Of a DNA stretch of 64,000 nucleotides, positions 24,201-35,285 are shown piece by piece. The stretch is taken from assembly GCA_030035585.1 (NCBI GenBank), contig CM057461.1, positions 170,201,624 through 170,265,623 of the forward strand, given 5' to 3'. The number at the start of each line of letters is the position of its first letter. The first letter of the stretch is position 1. The DNA is from Dugong dugon. Taxonomy: Eukaryota > Chordata > Mammalia > Sirenia > Dugongidae. Below the pieces are notes generated by a model. That model had not been told where the DNA came from and did no database searches. It was given only the letters and a program-made list of their open reading frames with translations. Position numbers and translations under genes: made by a program.

Positions 24201-25163
24201 TTTCTTTCTATTTGTTCGAGTTGTAGGGTTAATGTTTTGATTTTGTCCCTTTCTTCTTTTTGGATGTGTGCATTTATTGCTATAAACTGACCTCTGAGCA
24301 CTGCTTTTGCTGTGTCCCAAAGGTTCTGGTAGGATGTGTTTTCATTCTCATTTGATTCTATGAATTTCTTTATTCCATTCTTAATTTCTTCTATAACCCA
24401 GTAGTTTTTGAGCAAGGTGTTGTTCAGTTTCCATGTGTCCGATTTTTTTTTCCTAGCTTTTTCTGTTATCGATTTCTACTTTTATGGCTTTATGGTCAGA
24501 AAAAATGCACTGGATTTTGTTAAGGCTTGCTTTATGACCTAATCTGTGGTCTATTCTGGAGAATGTTCCATGTGCATTGGAAAAGAAAGTATACTTGGCT
24601 GCTGTTGGGTGGAGTGTTTGGTATATGTCTATGACACCAAGTTGGTTGATTGTAGCATTTAGATCTTCCGTGTCTTTCTTGAGCTTCTGTCTGGATGTTC
24701 TGTCCTTCACCAAAAGTGGTGTGTTGAAGTCTCCTACTCCTATTGTAGAGCTGTCTATCTCTCTTTTTAACGCTGTTAGAGTTTGTTTTATGTATTTTGG
24801 AGCCCTGTCGTTGGGTCCATAAATATTTATTATAGTTATGTCCTCCTGGTGTATTGACCCTTTAATCATTATATAGTGTCCTTCCTTAGCCTTTGTGAAG
24901 GATTTTACTTTAAAGTCTATTTTTTCAGAGATTAATATTGCCACTCCTGCTCTTTTTTGAGTGTTGTTTGCTTGATATATTTCTTTTCATCCTTTGAGTT
25001 TTAGTTTGTTTGTGTCTTTAAGTCTAAGATGTGTCTCTTGTAGGCAGCATATAAACAGATCATGTTTTTTTATCCATTCTGCCACTCTCTGTCTCTTTAT
25101 TGGTGCATTTAGTCCATTTACATTCGGCATAATTACAGATAGGTATGAATGTAGTGTTGTCAT
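21275..25163 (-). pseudogene. L1 ORF2 (endonuclease-reverse transcriptase) remnant
   Basis: The N-terminus has the APE-type endonuclease pattern: NVNGLNAPIKRQRV with the conserved Asn, then CCLQETHL with the catalytic Glu. Further endonuclease text (DFNTPL, FFSNAHGTFSRIDH, FSDHKAI) lies at 24944-24453. The RT palm FADD is at 23089-23078, followed by [11 protein letters not shown]. The C-terminal region covers about 22444-21890 and beyond. The intact protein would nick DNA and reverse-transcribe L1 RNA. At least one frameshift lies between 24453 and 24415 and others follow, so the gene is dead. The exact C-terminus is uncertain. Confidence 0.92.
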
Positions 25164-25426
25164 TTTGATGTCTTTTTTTGTGTGTTGTTCACAGTTTCTT
25201 TGTTCCACTTAATTTTCTGTGCTGAGTCATTTTTCTTTATGTATTTTCTTTTCATCTTTTTCATTGTTGTTGATTTTGTATTTGCTGAGTCTTTATATTT
25301 TTCTAGTTTTTTATTTTGACTTGTAGGATTGTTAGTTTCCTTTGTGGTTACTTTAATATTTACCCCTATTTTTCTAAGTTTATACCACTCTTTTACTTCT
25401 TTATATAGCTTTGACTTCCTCTCCAT
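25160..25426 (-). other. Lysine-rich reading frame between L1 ORF1 and ORF2 (copy F)
   Basis: An 88-codon open frame starts MERKSKLY and ends just inside the ORF2 start. It is very basic (K, R, N, T), with no membrane segment or known motif. A corresponding frame exists in L1 copy E at 48666, also starting MERK, and the two align with one single-residue gap over about 80 residues (RKI.VN, NK, KTK, MK.K, SAQ shared). Human and mouse L1 spacers are only tens of bases, while here the spacer is about 450 bases. It could be a real small L1 protein, or an A-rich spacer that happens to stay open. Confidence 0.4.
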
Positions 25427-25634
25427 ATGAAAAATCTATGTCTACATTTTTTAAGTCCCTCTTTTTTGTTTTAATGTTGTCATATTTTACATATTGACAT
25501 CTGTTTCCCTATTTTCAGTGTTTTTGCTTTGATTTATTTTTGTGACTTCCCTATCTGGGTTGGTATCTGGTTGCTCTGTCCTGTGTTCTAGTCTTGGGTT
25601 GTTATCTGATGTTACTGATTTTCTAACCAGAAGA

Positions 25635-26597
25635 CTCCCTTTAGTATTTCTTGTAATTTTGGTTTGGTTTTTGCAAATTCCCTAAACTTCTATTTATCTG
25701 GAAATGTCCTAATTTCACCATCATATTTGAGAGACAGTTTCGCTGGATATATAATTCTTGGCTGGCAGTTTTTTTTCTTTCAAGGCTTTATATATGTCAT
25801 CTTATTGCCTTCTTGCCTGCATGGTTTCTGCTGAGTAGTCCAAGCTTATTCTTATTGACTCTCCTTTGTAGATCCCTAGCCACTCTTAAAATTCTCTCTT
25901 TATCTTTGGTTTTGACAAGTTTGATTATAATATGCCTTGGTGACTTTCTTTTGGGATCTACCTTATGTGGGGTTCGATGAGCATCTTGGATAGATATCTT
26001 GTCATCTTTCACGATATCAGGGAAGTTTTCTGCCAAAAAATCTTCAACAATTCTCTCTGTATTTTCTGTTATCCCTCCCTGTTCTGGTACTCCAATTACT
26101 CATAGGTTATTCCTCTTGATAGAATCCCACATAATTCTTAGGGCTTCTTTGTTTTTGTAAATCCTTTTATCTGATTTTTCCTCAAATAAGTTGGTGTCAA
26201 GTGCTTTATCTTCAGTCTCACTAATTCTAACTTCCATTGCCTCAATTCTGCTCCTATGACTTTCTATTGAGTTGTCTAATTCTGAAATTTTATTGTTATT
26301 CTTCTGGATTTCTGATTGCTGTCTCTCTACAGCTTCTTGCAGTCTATTAAATTTGTCATTATGCTCCTCTATAATCTTCTTAATTTCTTCTATTGCATGT
26401 TCTGCATTTTGATTAATTTCCTTCTTAATTTCTTGAAGAGTTGTATATATTAATCTTTTGTCTTCTGCCTCTGGTAATTCCAAGAAATTTTCTTCCAATG
26501 GAAAATTTCTAGATTCTTTATTTTGGGACCCTGCTGAAGCCATCATGGACTGTCTCTTTATGTGGTTTGATATTGACTGTTGTCTCTGAGCCATCAA
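25635..26597 (-). pseudogene. L1 ORF1 (RNA-binding protein) remnant
   Basis: The start is at MMAQRQQS (26597). Residues about 30-130 are a Glu/Lys/Leu-rich coiled coil (LEENFLELPEAEDKRL, EIQKNNNKISELDNSIE), which in L1 ORF1p drives trimerisation. It continues to IMWDSIKRNN near the RRM start. After a break, 26036-25797 gives the C-terminal domain (ENFPDI, SPRHIIIKLVKTKDKERILR). ORF1p coats L1 RNA in cytoplasmic particles. The end near 25635 is inferred from copy E. Confidence 0.9.
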
Positions 26598-27929
26598 TAA
26601 GTTCTTCTATTTATTTATTTTATGTTTGCTTACTGTGTCCTAGCTTCTTATTTTATTTTATTATGCCCAAATAGGCTGCTCATGTGAGATAGCCCAGTCA
26701 TCAGTGCCCTAGAAGCTCCAGGTAGCCAGACCTGCCACAAAGTATGTGAGCCCAGGAGTCTGCCCTCTCCTCCTGAATGGATTCAGCTCAGGTATCCAGG
26801 TAGTTAGCCACCAAGTGTGTGGTGCAGGCTCTCACCTACAGTTCTAGACAGGCATGGGTGATTGGTGTAGGCACAGGCATCCAGCTGCACCAGGGGGACA
26901 CAGGCTGAGCAAGGCAGGAGGCTGACGGCCACCCCCGAGTGTCCAGGAGGAAAGCATGTCCATGTTCCCTACAGCACATAGATGGGTGTGTTTTGTACCT
27001 GGACTATGAGCACCCAGTGCTGTTGGCTGTAAGAACTGGGGTGGCACCTCTTATTCTTGGGCCCCTGTTGCAGGTGGCTAGGTGGCGTGGGTGGAGCCAC
27101 CAGTCCTCAGGTCCCTGATTTGGGTAGGTGAAGACCATGATTAATGGGCAGAGCAATGTCAAATGTCACGAACCTGTCACTTCACAGCTGAAACAGCTCA
27201 AGTTAGACTTCAGGTATATACCCTGTTGTACTGTGGTAATGAGGGTCTACGCTGTTGAAATGGTCCCACACAAGTCTCTGCAGGGGGAAAGGTACTCAAA
27301 GTCCATGGATCCCTTATGCCTGTGCCTAGGCAAAGGAGCTATGCCTACCCTGAGTTCCTGGTTTAGGGGAGCCAGCATATTATTTTTTCCCATTTGTTAA
27401 TTTGTTCATTCTCCAAGGCCAGGAGAATGCCTCAGGGTACTTGATGGGTCCTAGTTCCAGCCCAGGGAACTCAGCAATTGCTAAAGCTAGCCCGGGACCC
27501 AGTGCAGGAAGCAGGGAGGTAAATGGGAGAGAAGTTTTTCCCTAAGTGGGGTGTTTTTGATCCACTCAGTAGGCTGGACACAAGAACTTATCTTTCGCCA
27601 ATCGAGGGCTGCTTCTCACTGGTTCTGAACTAGAGAGTAGAGTCTCTAAATGCCTCCTCAGCGCTGCTGCTTGCTTGCCTCACCACTCACCCCCGAGCTG
27701 ATCAGGCCTGAAGGGCTCAGGCTCTCACTGGTTCAGGCCTGGCAACTCCTTGCTGCTTCTGAACTGTCTCTCCCTCCCCCTGCAACTCAGTCTGGTTCAT
27801 CAACTTTCCCTTTGATGTTCAGGGCTCCTAGATTGTCGTATATAATCAGTTCACTTGTTTTTTCAGGTCTTTGTTGTAAGAGGGAACACCGGAAGCGTCT
27901 GACTACTCCACCATCTTGGCCCTGCCCCC
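26598..27929 (-). promoter_or_regulatory. L1 copy F 5' UTR with a YY1-like motif at its start
   Basis: About 1.3 kb precede ORF1. Read on the minus strand the element begins GGGGGCAGGGCCAAGATGG; CCAAGATGG (27919-27911) sits about 11 bases from the start. In human L1 a YY1 site with the same CAAGATGG core lies at the same place and sets the transcription start. That the motif works here is inferred from position and sequence only. Confidence 0.7.
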
Positions 27930-27940
27930 AGAGCCTCTAA

Positions 27941-28193
27941 TTTTAATTGAATTCTAGTTTTTTTTTTCATGAACACTCTCTAAGCACTTGAAATCTTCCC
28001 AAAGACATAAAGCATCCTGTACAATCTCTTCCATTTTGATCTTTTCACCGTACATCATTATTGTCTGGTCTAATCTAAGACTCGACAGCTATCCATACTC
28101 TAATTCTTTAACATCGTCATTGCCATTTTCCCAAACATACGAGTTGACTCAAGTCTTACGTATAGTAGTTAGTTTAGCAAATTCATCTTGAAT
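27941..28193. other. Unassigned spacer
   Basis: Short stretch between L1 copy F and the RTE fragment; nothing recognisable. Confidence 0.3.
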
Positions 28194-28500
28194 GTTGTTG
28201 TTGTTGTTAGGTGCCAGTCAGTTCCAGCTCATAGCGACCCTGTGTACAACCGAATGAAACATTGCCCGGTCTTGAGCCATCCTCACAATCGTTGCTATGC
28301 TTGAGCCCATTGTTCTAGCCATTGTGTCAGTCCATCTCCTTGAGGGTTTTCCTCTTTTTTGCTGACCCTGACCCCAAGCATGATATCCTTCTCCAGGGAC
28401 TGATCCCTCCTGATAACATGTCCAAATTATGTGAGACAAAGTCTCACCATCCTTACTTCTACATATACTGCACTGTTCAGAAGCTTCCAAAGTAGTGCTT
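28194..28500 (-). mobile_element. RTE 3' end fragment
   Basis: The reverse complement matches 31260-31545 of the long RTE copy: GACAAAGTCTCACCAT / CTTCTCCAGGGACTGATCCC / CTTGAGGGTTTTCCTCTTTT, ending in the tail with (TTG)n at 28194-28207. It covers the RT C-terminus and the 3' UTR. Just upstream in the sense direction is an AfroSINE-like head (28548-28614), see findings. Confidence 0.9.
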
Positions 28501-28547
28501 ATGACTCAGAATTTATTTTTTGAAAATCAGTTAAATAGCTCTTTTAA

Positions 28548-28614
28548 TACCTTGAACCTCCCACATTAGGTTAGCAGCTGAGCGCATCCACCGTTTGCAC
28601 CACACAGGGATTCC
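28548..28614 (-). mobile_element. AfroSINE head-like segment
   Basis: The plus strand reads TTGAACCTCCCACATTAGG, TTAGCAGCTGAGCGC and GTTTGCACCACACAGGGATT, which is the reverse complement of the AfroSINE tRNA-like head with its B-box-like region. No ordinary AfroSINE body or tail follows at the usual distance. Confidence 0.75.
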
Positions 28615-28744
28615 AATATATCTGTAACTGGGTAAACTGGATTTATGAGAGGTCTGGGGATGTTTTATAGACAATTAAAATTTTAGTTATAAAGAATAAA
28701 TTTGAAGGAACTAATAATAGGCAACTCCAATTTTCCTAGATTTA

Positions 28745-31549
28745 TACTGAAAAACGGAATATGAATCTAGGAAAATTGAAAGTTGTCAAAAATGAAATGG
28801 CATGCATGAAGATCAATATCATAGGCATTAGTCAGCTGAAATGGACTGGTACTGGCCATTTTGAATCAAACAGTCATATGGTCTACTATGCCAAGAGTGA
28901 CAAACTGAAGAGGAATGGCATCACATTCATCATCAAAAAGAACATTTCAAGATCTATCCTGAAGTACAACGATGTCAGTGATAAGATAATACCCATACGC
29001 CTACAAGGAAGACCAGCTAAAACCAGTATTATTTAAATTTATGAACCAACCACTAACACCAAAAGGAAGAAATTGATGATTTTTACCAACTTTTGCAGTC
29101 TGAAATTGATCAAACATGCAACCAAGATGCATTGAAATTACTGGCTATTGGAATATGAAAGCTGGAAACAAAGAAGGAGGATCAGTAGTTGGAAAATAGG
29201 CCTTGGTTATAGAAACGACACTGGAGATTGCATGACAGAATTTTGCAAGACCAGCGACTTCTTCATTGCAAATATCTTTTTTCAACATTAACGGTGACTA
29301 TACATGTGGACCTCCTCAGATGGAATACACAGGAATCAAATTGACTACATCTGTGGAAAGAGGCGATGGAGAAGCTCAGTATCATCAGTCAGAACAAGGC
29401 CAGAGGTGAACTAGGGAAGAGACCATCAATTGCTCATATGCAAGTTCAAGTTGAAGCTGAAGAAAATTAAAACAAGTCCACGAGAGCCGAAGTACAACCT
29501 TAAATATATCCTACCTGAGTTTAAAGACCATCTCAAGAATAGATTTGACACATGGAACACTAATGACCAAAGACCACTCAAGTTGTGGAATGACATCATG
29601 GACATCATACACGAAGAAAACAAGTCATTAAAAAGATAGGAAAGAAACAGAAGACCAAAGTGAGTGTCAGAAGAGACCCTGAAACTTGCTCTTGAGCATA
29701 CAGTAGCTAACGCAAATGGAAGAAATGATGAAATAAAAGAGCTGAAAATAAGACTTCAAAGGCCAGCTTGAGAAGACATAGTAAAGTATTATACTGAAAT
29801 GGGCAAAGACCTGGAGTTATAAAACCAAACGGGAAGAACACACGGCATTTCTCAAGCTGAAAGAACTGAAGAAAAGCAATTCATGCCTGGAGTCGCAATA
29901 CTGAAGAATTCTATGGGCAAATGTTGAACAATGCAAGAAACATCAAAAGAAGATGAAAGGAATACACAAGCCACTGTATTGAAAAGAATTGGCTGATATT
30001 CAACCATTTTAGGAGGTGAATATGATCAAGAACTGACGGTATTGAAGGAAGAAGTACAAGCTGCACTGAAGGCATTGGCAAAAAAACAAGGCTCCAGGAA
30101 TTGACAGAATACCAATTGAGATATTTCAACAAATGGATGCAGCGCTGGAAGTGCTCACTTGTCTATGCCAAGAAATTTGGAAGACAGCTACCTGGCCAAC
30201 CAACTGGAAGAGATCCATATTTGTGCCCATTCCAAAGAAAGCTGAGCCAACAGAATCTGGAAATTATCAAACAATATCATTAATATCACATGCAAATAAA
30301 ATTTTGCTGAAGATAATTCAAAGACAATTGCAGCAGTACGTGGACAGGGAACTGCCAGATTCAGTCCGGCTTCAGAAGAGGGCATGAAACAGGGGATATC
30401 ATTGCTGATGTCAGATGGATCTTGGCTGAAAGCAGAGAATACCAGAAAGATGTTTACCTGTGTTTTATTGACTATACAAAGGCATTCGACTGTATGGATC
30501 ATAATAAACTATGGATGAGAAGAATGGGAATTCCAGAATATTTTCTTGTGCTTATGAGGAACCTATACATACCAAGAGGCAGTTGTTCGAATAGAACAAA
30601 GAGATACTGCATGGCTTAAAATCAGGAAAGATGTGTGTCAGGGTTGTATCCTTTCACCATATTTATTCAATCTGTATTCTGAGCAAATAATCCGAGAAGC
30701 TGGATTATATGAAGAAGAACATGGCCTCAAGATTGGTGAAAGATTCATTAACAACCTGTGCTATGCAGATGACACAACCTTGCTTGCTGAAAGTGAAGAG
30801 GACTTGAAGCACTTACTGATGAAGATCAAAGACTGTACAGCCTTCAGTATAGATTACACCTCAACATTAAGAAAACAAAAATCCTCTAAACTGGACAAAT
30901 GAACACAACATGATAAATGGAGAAAAGATTGAAGTTGTCAAGGATTTCATTTTACTTGGATTCACTATCAACACCCATGGAAGCAGCAGTCAAGAAATCA
31001 AACAGCATATTGTATTGGGCAAATCTGTGCAAAAGGCATCTGTAAAGTGTTAGAAAGCAAAGATGTTACTTAGAGGACCTAGGTGTGCCTGTCCCAAGCC
31101 ATGGTATTTTCAATCACCTCATATGTATGTGAAAGCTGGACAATGAATAAGAAAAATCAAAGAAAAATTGACACCTTTGAATTATGGTATTGGCAAAGAA
31201 TATTGGATATGCCATGGACTGCCAGAAGAATGAACAAATCTGTATTGGAAGAAGTACAGTCAGAATGCTCTTTAGAAGCTAGGATGGCAAGACTTCGTCT
31301 CACGTACATTGAACATGTTATCGGGAGGGACCAGTCTCTGGAGAAGGACATCATGCTTAGTGAAGTAGATGGTCAGCAAAAAAGAGGAAGACCCTCAATG
31401 AGATAGACTGACACAGTAGCTGCAACAATGGGCTCAAACACAGGAAGGATTGTGAGGATGTCACAGGACTCCAGACAGTGTTTTCTTTTTATTTTACGTA
31501 TGGTCGCTATGACTGGAAACTGACTCTCTGGCACCTAACAACAACAATG
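28745..31549 (+). mobile_element. RTE LINE (BovB-like), nearly full length, inactive
   Basis: This 2.8-kb copy contains most of the single long RTE reading frame, then a short 3' UTR ending GGTCGCTATGACTGGAAACT...GGCACCTAACAACAACAATG. It is probably truncated at the 5' end, since RTE elements are about 3.2 kb. No clear target-site duplication was found, and the frame is interrupted many times. The 3' tail is the one shared with every AfroSINE in the window, which fits RTE having supplied the SINE's machinery. Confidence 0.92.
28761..31406 (+). pseudogene. RTE endonuclease-reverse transcriptase remnant
   Basis: The APE-type endonuclease part begins MNLGKLKVVKNEMACMKINI with GISQLKWTGTGHF. A later endonuclease piece with a NQIDYICGKRRWR-like stretch lies around 29330-29400. 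The RT part starts near 30060 (AP.IDRIP.E). FIDYTKAFDCMDH at about 30464-30502 holds the first catalytic Asp, CQGCILSPYLFNLY starts at 30636 and the palm motif YADD is at 30762-30773. The C-terminal part (ESWTMNKKNQRKIDTFELWY) lies at 31130-31190. Frameshifts and stops between these blocks make it non-functional. Confidence 0.92.
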
Positions 31550-32077
31550 GGCACCTCGGGAAAGCAAACTAATGCAAATGAAGCTGAGACCAGGAAAGTG
31601 ATGTTACTATTTATTAGTTATCTTCAGTGTGCTAAGTGGCTTTGTGGGCATAAGAAGAATTAGAAGATAATAGTTCCTATTCTTGGGATGCTTAAAATCC
31701 AGCTGGATGAAATAAATCCATGCTTAAACGAAAAACACTAGAAAAGAGAATAATAGAGCAAAGTAAGTATAATCAAGAGCTGTAATAAGGCAAGAGGATA
31801 TAGTCCTATATGGAAATGTACGCACATAAAAGTAGAATCATGGTGAAGAGGATTTGTATAATGACAAAAGGATAAACAGACCATCCAGAAGACAGAGGAT
31901 ACTGAAAATGCTTTCCTGACGCAGATTACAAAGCTTGGATAGAGATGATCCACGGTAGTCAATGGAGATTTCCATTATACGGGCGTCTTTTGGCAGTTTC
32001 GTTACAGGAAAAACAAGCACCTAAGAAATTCTTAAGCAGCCTTGCTGAGAATTTTACTGCTGAGAAGGATACCATTG
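31550..32077. other. Unassigned sequence, possibly degraded L2
   Basis: Purine-rich text that weakly recalls an L2 minus strand; no gene or transposon ends. Confidence 0.3.
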
Positions 32078-32086
32078 TGAAATGGT

Positions 32087-32254
32087 GGTTGTTGCTGTTG
32101 TTAGGTGCCACTGAGTCAGTTCCAGCTCATAGTGACCCTACAGGACAGAGTAGAACTGTCCAATAGGGTTTCTAAGGAGTAACTTTGGTGGATTTGAACT
32201 GCTGACTTTTTAGTTAGCAGCCAGGCTCTTAACCACTATGCCACCAGGGCTCCC
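32087..32254 (-). mobile_element. AfroSINE 4, full length
   Basis: The plus strand reads TTGTTAGGTGCCACTGAGTC, then GACAGAGTAGAACTGTCC and CAGGCTCTTAACCACTATGC, ending CACCAGGGCTCCC, the reverse complement of a whole AfroSINE. TGAAATGGT at 32078-32086 and 32255-32263 is its duplication. Confidence 0.95.
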
Positions 32255-32263
32255 TGAAATGGT

Positions 32264-33654
32264 TAACAGGGCTTATTTTGTTGGTTTTTTTGGTTGTTTT
32301 CATTTTTGCTGACCAGAAAAGAAAGAGCAGTTGGCAATCTAAATCTGTCAGTATGTTTCAGAGAAAGAAGATATTAAAATAAATGGAGATAGCCTGACAA
32401 TAGGAAAATAAGTGTGCTTAAAGCTACATTAATGAAACGATGAAGACTGAAACGCAACCCAAAAAACTATGGAGAATTTACTTGGCAAAAAGATTTCTTT
32501 GAATTCAAATTTGATCAGAACAAGCAGCCTCTTTGTCATTTTGAAACTTTAGCAAGCTCCTTGATCTCCACGATGAAGCACAGCCTTGGTGTCAACATTT
32601 ACTGTTAAGTCAATTACTTGATCTCAATTTCTTTTTGAATGACCTTTGAGATTCCAGGAAGACATTCCACGGTGTGTGGGTGAGTTTAGTGGCATAAATA
32701 ATGCACATTTAGGGAGAGAAGCCTTTCTGCCAAACTTTCCCTGACAGCCAGTTGGTTGTTGCATAATAACCCTGTTACCAGCTTGTTGCAACTTGAGGAT
32801 TTGATGACCACAGTCATTTCCTGAGAAGTTCTCTGAATATAACAAAGTATTTGAAAGAGAGGAAGAGAGAACTCTGAACACTGGAGAAGGCTGTTCAGGT
32901 TAGATTTTGTTGGTTGGCGCACATTAAATTATGCTGACCCAGATATTCTGATTTCAACTGTTTTCCACATACACTTGAAAATCCTGATATCAGCAAGCAT
33001 GTGGCCTGGAGAGCTGGGAGTATTACACTGCGGTCCCACCAGGATTCTTCATCATTTTTAACATGGCCTCAGCTATGAGTAGGAAAGCTGTTACTGCTCT
33101 CTCACTTTAGGTGTAATTCCTGTTGATCCTTTCACTTATAACAGATGGAAGTGATACCTGTAAATGAAGTAAGGCCATCTCTGTCTTGATTCTTATTCTG
33201 GAAGTTTTCAGTTAGAAGGAAATTATATTTTCACATGTAAAAGGGGCAGTGCTGAGTTCTAAAACATGGCTGTAGGGCTGATTATTTTCTAAAGAAAATA
33301 ATATTAGACTTCAGCAAAACCAGTAAGTCTGTCCTTTTACCACCAGACGTAAGCTGTAGATTATCATAGACCACTGAACAATCTAAACCAAAATTACATC
33401 CTCTGATTAAGTAGTATGGCCTAGTCTGCTGAATCACCAGCGTGGAAAACCAACTCTCAAGAGTACAGAGTCATAAGCAATAGAGCATGGGTCACTATTA
33501 TTTGTAGAAACAACATGATTTTTTTTTTTCTTTTTGTCTTTTTATTGAACCATTTAGTAACTAACATCATCCTCCAAGTCCTGAAGGAAAAGCCCAATCA
33601 AGGAGGTGTGATCAGAGTCAAGAAGTAACAGATAAGCTCTGGGAAACAATAGGC
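32264..33654. other. Long unassigned interval, no gene seen
   Basis: Looks unique. There is a T-run with TTTCTTTTTG at 33521-33542. The overlapping minus-strand frames at 32624-32922 are short and unsupported. Confidence 0.4.
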
Positions 33655-33765
33655 AGCATTCATTCCTTCATTCCACAAATGTTTCTGAGCACATAACACA
33701 TGGCCAGGCTCTGGGAAAAGAGCAGTGAATTACACCTATGAGATTGCTGTATCTGGTATCTCCAG
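33655..33765 (-). repeat. L2 3' end fragment
   Basis: GCATTCATTCCTTCATTCC, ACAAATGTTTCTGAGCAC and GCCAGGCTCTGGGAAAAGAG form the reverse complement of an L2 3' end. Confidence 0.7.
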
Positions 33766-33849
33766 GATTAAAGTGCTCTGACCCAACTTTAGAAACTCAG
33801 AACATTAATTCTTGAGTGACCTCGGATGCTGTGAAAATTGGTAAATGAA

Positions 33850-34290
33850 TTACTTAGGATGTTTTTGGTTGTAAGTAAGAGAAAACCCAGCTCATACTGG
33901 CATTCACAGTAAAGTTAATTTACTAGCTTACATCACTGAAAATTCCAGAAATTATGTAGACTTTGGTGAGAGTTTGATTAGGACCCTGGCTCCATTTTTG
34001 GCTATTCTCTTGTCTCTACCTTTCTCCACGTGTCAGCTTTCTTTTCAGGCAGGCTTCCCTCTTAGTAACAAAATGGATAGTATACTTTAGGGTTCACATT
34101 ACCATGCCAAGTCATCCAGAAAGAAAGAAAGAGCTTCTCAAGGAATATCCCAAAGTCATTGGCCCACTTCTGCAACAATCACAATGACAAAAGGAGGGGA
34201 TTTTGCTGATTGACTTAGGCCCATCAGGGTCCATGCCTGAATCTGGCAGTGGAAGTGATTCTAGCCAAACCACGTGGCTGCTCTTCCAGT
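33850..34290 (+). repeat. Old unclassified interspersed repeat (family X), copy 4
   Basis: TTGGTTGTAAGTAAGAGAAA, TTAATTTACTAGCTTACATC, GGCAGGCTTCCCTCTTAG, AAAGTCATTGGCCCACTTC and CCAAACCACGTGGCTG occur in the same order as in the other copies. Confidence 0.5.
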
Positions 34291-35285
34291 ATTGAAATAA
34301 ATGCTGAGAGAGAAACAAGGTTCACTGCAGCAAACCTGAGCATTCATCTCAGATATTCAGTGTTAGGAACACAAGATGTACCAAACTCCTCCCCTTTAGG
34401 CAGAGGACTGGTGAATTGCAGAAGAAGGCATACACTCATCTTTGTGGACAAAAATCTCAGAATATGCAGGACAGCTATAGAGGTGGCTTAACTATTTCTC
34501 AATAACATTTCCCTAGTTAGGTTATGAAAAATACAAGTTACAATGCTTGCTTCTAAGAACCTCAAACGGTTTGCCAAGCCCACACCCCCCTTCAATGAGT
34601 TCCCTATTCACAGGTCCTAATATTTGAACAAAATGACCCTGAAATTTGGCCACAGATCGCAGGCGTATCTGATCCAAAGTAACCATCTATTGACTGGCCT
34701 GTAAAATAGTCTAGCATAAGAGCTCAGCCCTGCAGGGGTCCTCTATACTAGATGGTGACTGACTGACCCAGTCAGTTCCTCTCAGGGAGTTTTAATGTAA
34801 GCCACACAGGTCAGAACTGTAAAGAGATCTACCTTCCTTGCGAGCTAACAATTTAGCCTGCCATAGTTTCATGTATGCTGGCAGAAGACACAAGATGCCT
34901 GGATCAGAGACAAAAGACTTTTTACTCATGGTACAGAGAGCAGCATGATCTTCTTATTTACATTAGTTTTCCTTGTCCCCCTATCCCTCTAAATCCCAGA
35001 GGGGCTACAAAGAGAAACCCAAGTGGATTCTATGCATGCAGTGGGTTTGCATCACAGCTGAGAAACCTCAAAACTTAGGAAATCTAAATCTTTTATAAGG
35101 AGTAGCTAGAAAACCTGTCCTACCTTTCTCCCTAAGGAAAGTAGTAGTATCTTTATTATTATATTGAACAGCAAATAAACCTGCCCTCTACTGTGGAGGG
35201 AGATACTGTCATTGTCTTCCAAGGCTGTTTGCTATACAAACATCCTAGAAAAGACCAAAAACAAAAACAAAACAAGAAAAAAATC
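34291..35285. other. Unassigned interval, no gene seen
   Basis: Unique-looking sequence. Frames at 34249 and 34875 are under 90 codons and have no recognised domain. Confidence 0.35.

Larger units (their letters stand above)
20318..27929 (-). mobile_element. L1 copy F, full length (about 7.6 kb), inactive
   Basis: All parts are present in minus-strand order: 5' UTR (27929 to about 26598), ORF1 (about 26597-25635), a long inter-ORF region, ORF2 (about 25163-21275), 3' UTR and an A-rich tail at the low-coordinate end. AGAGCCTCTAA at 20307-20317 and 27930-27940 is an exact 11-bp target-site duplication, so both ends are original. At about 7.6 kb it is longer than the 6-kb human L1. ORF1 and ORF2 are broken by stops and frameshifts. 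The 3' UTR closely matches copies A and B. Confidence 0.95.
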
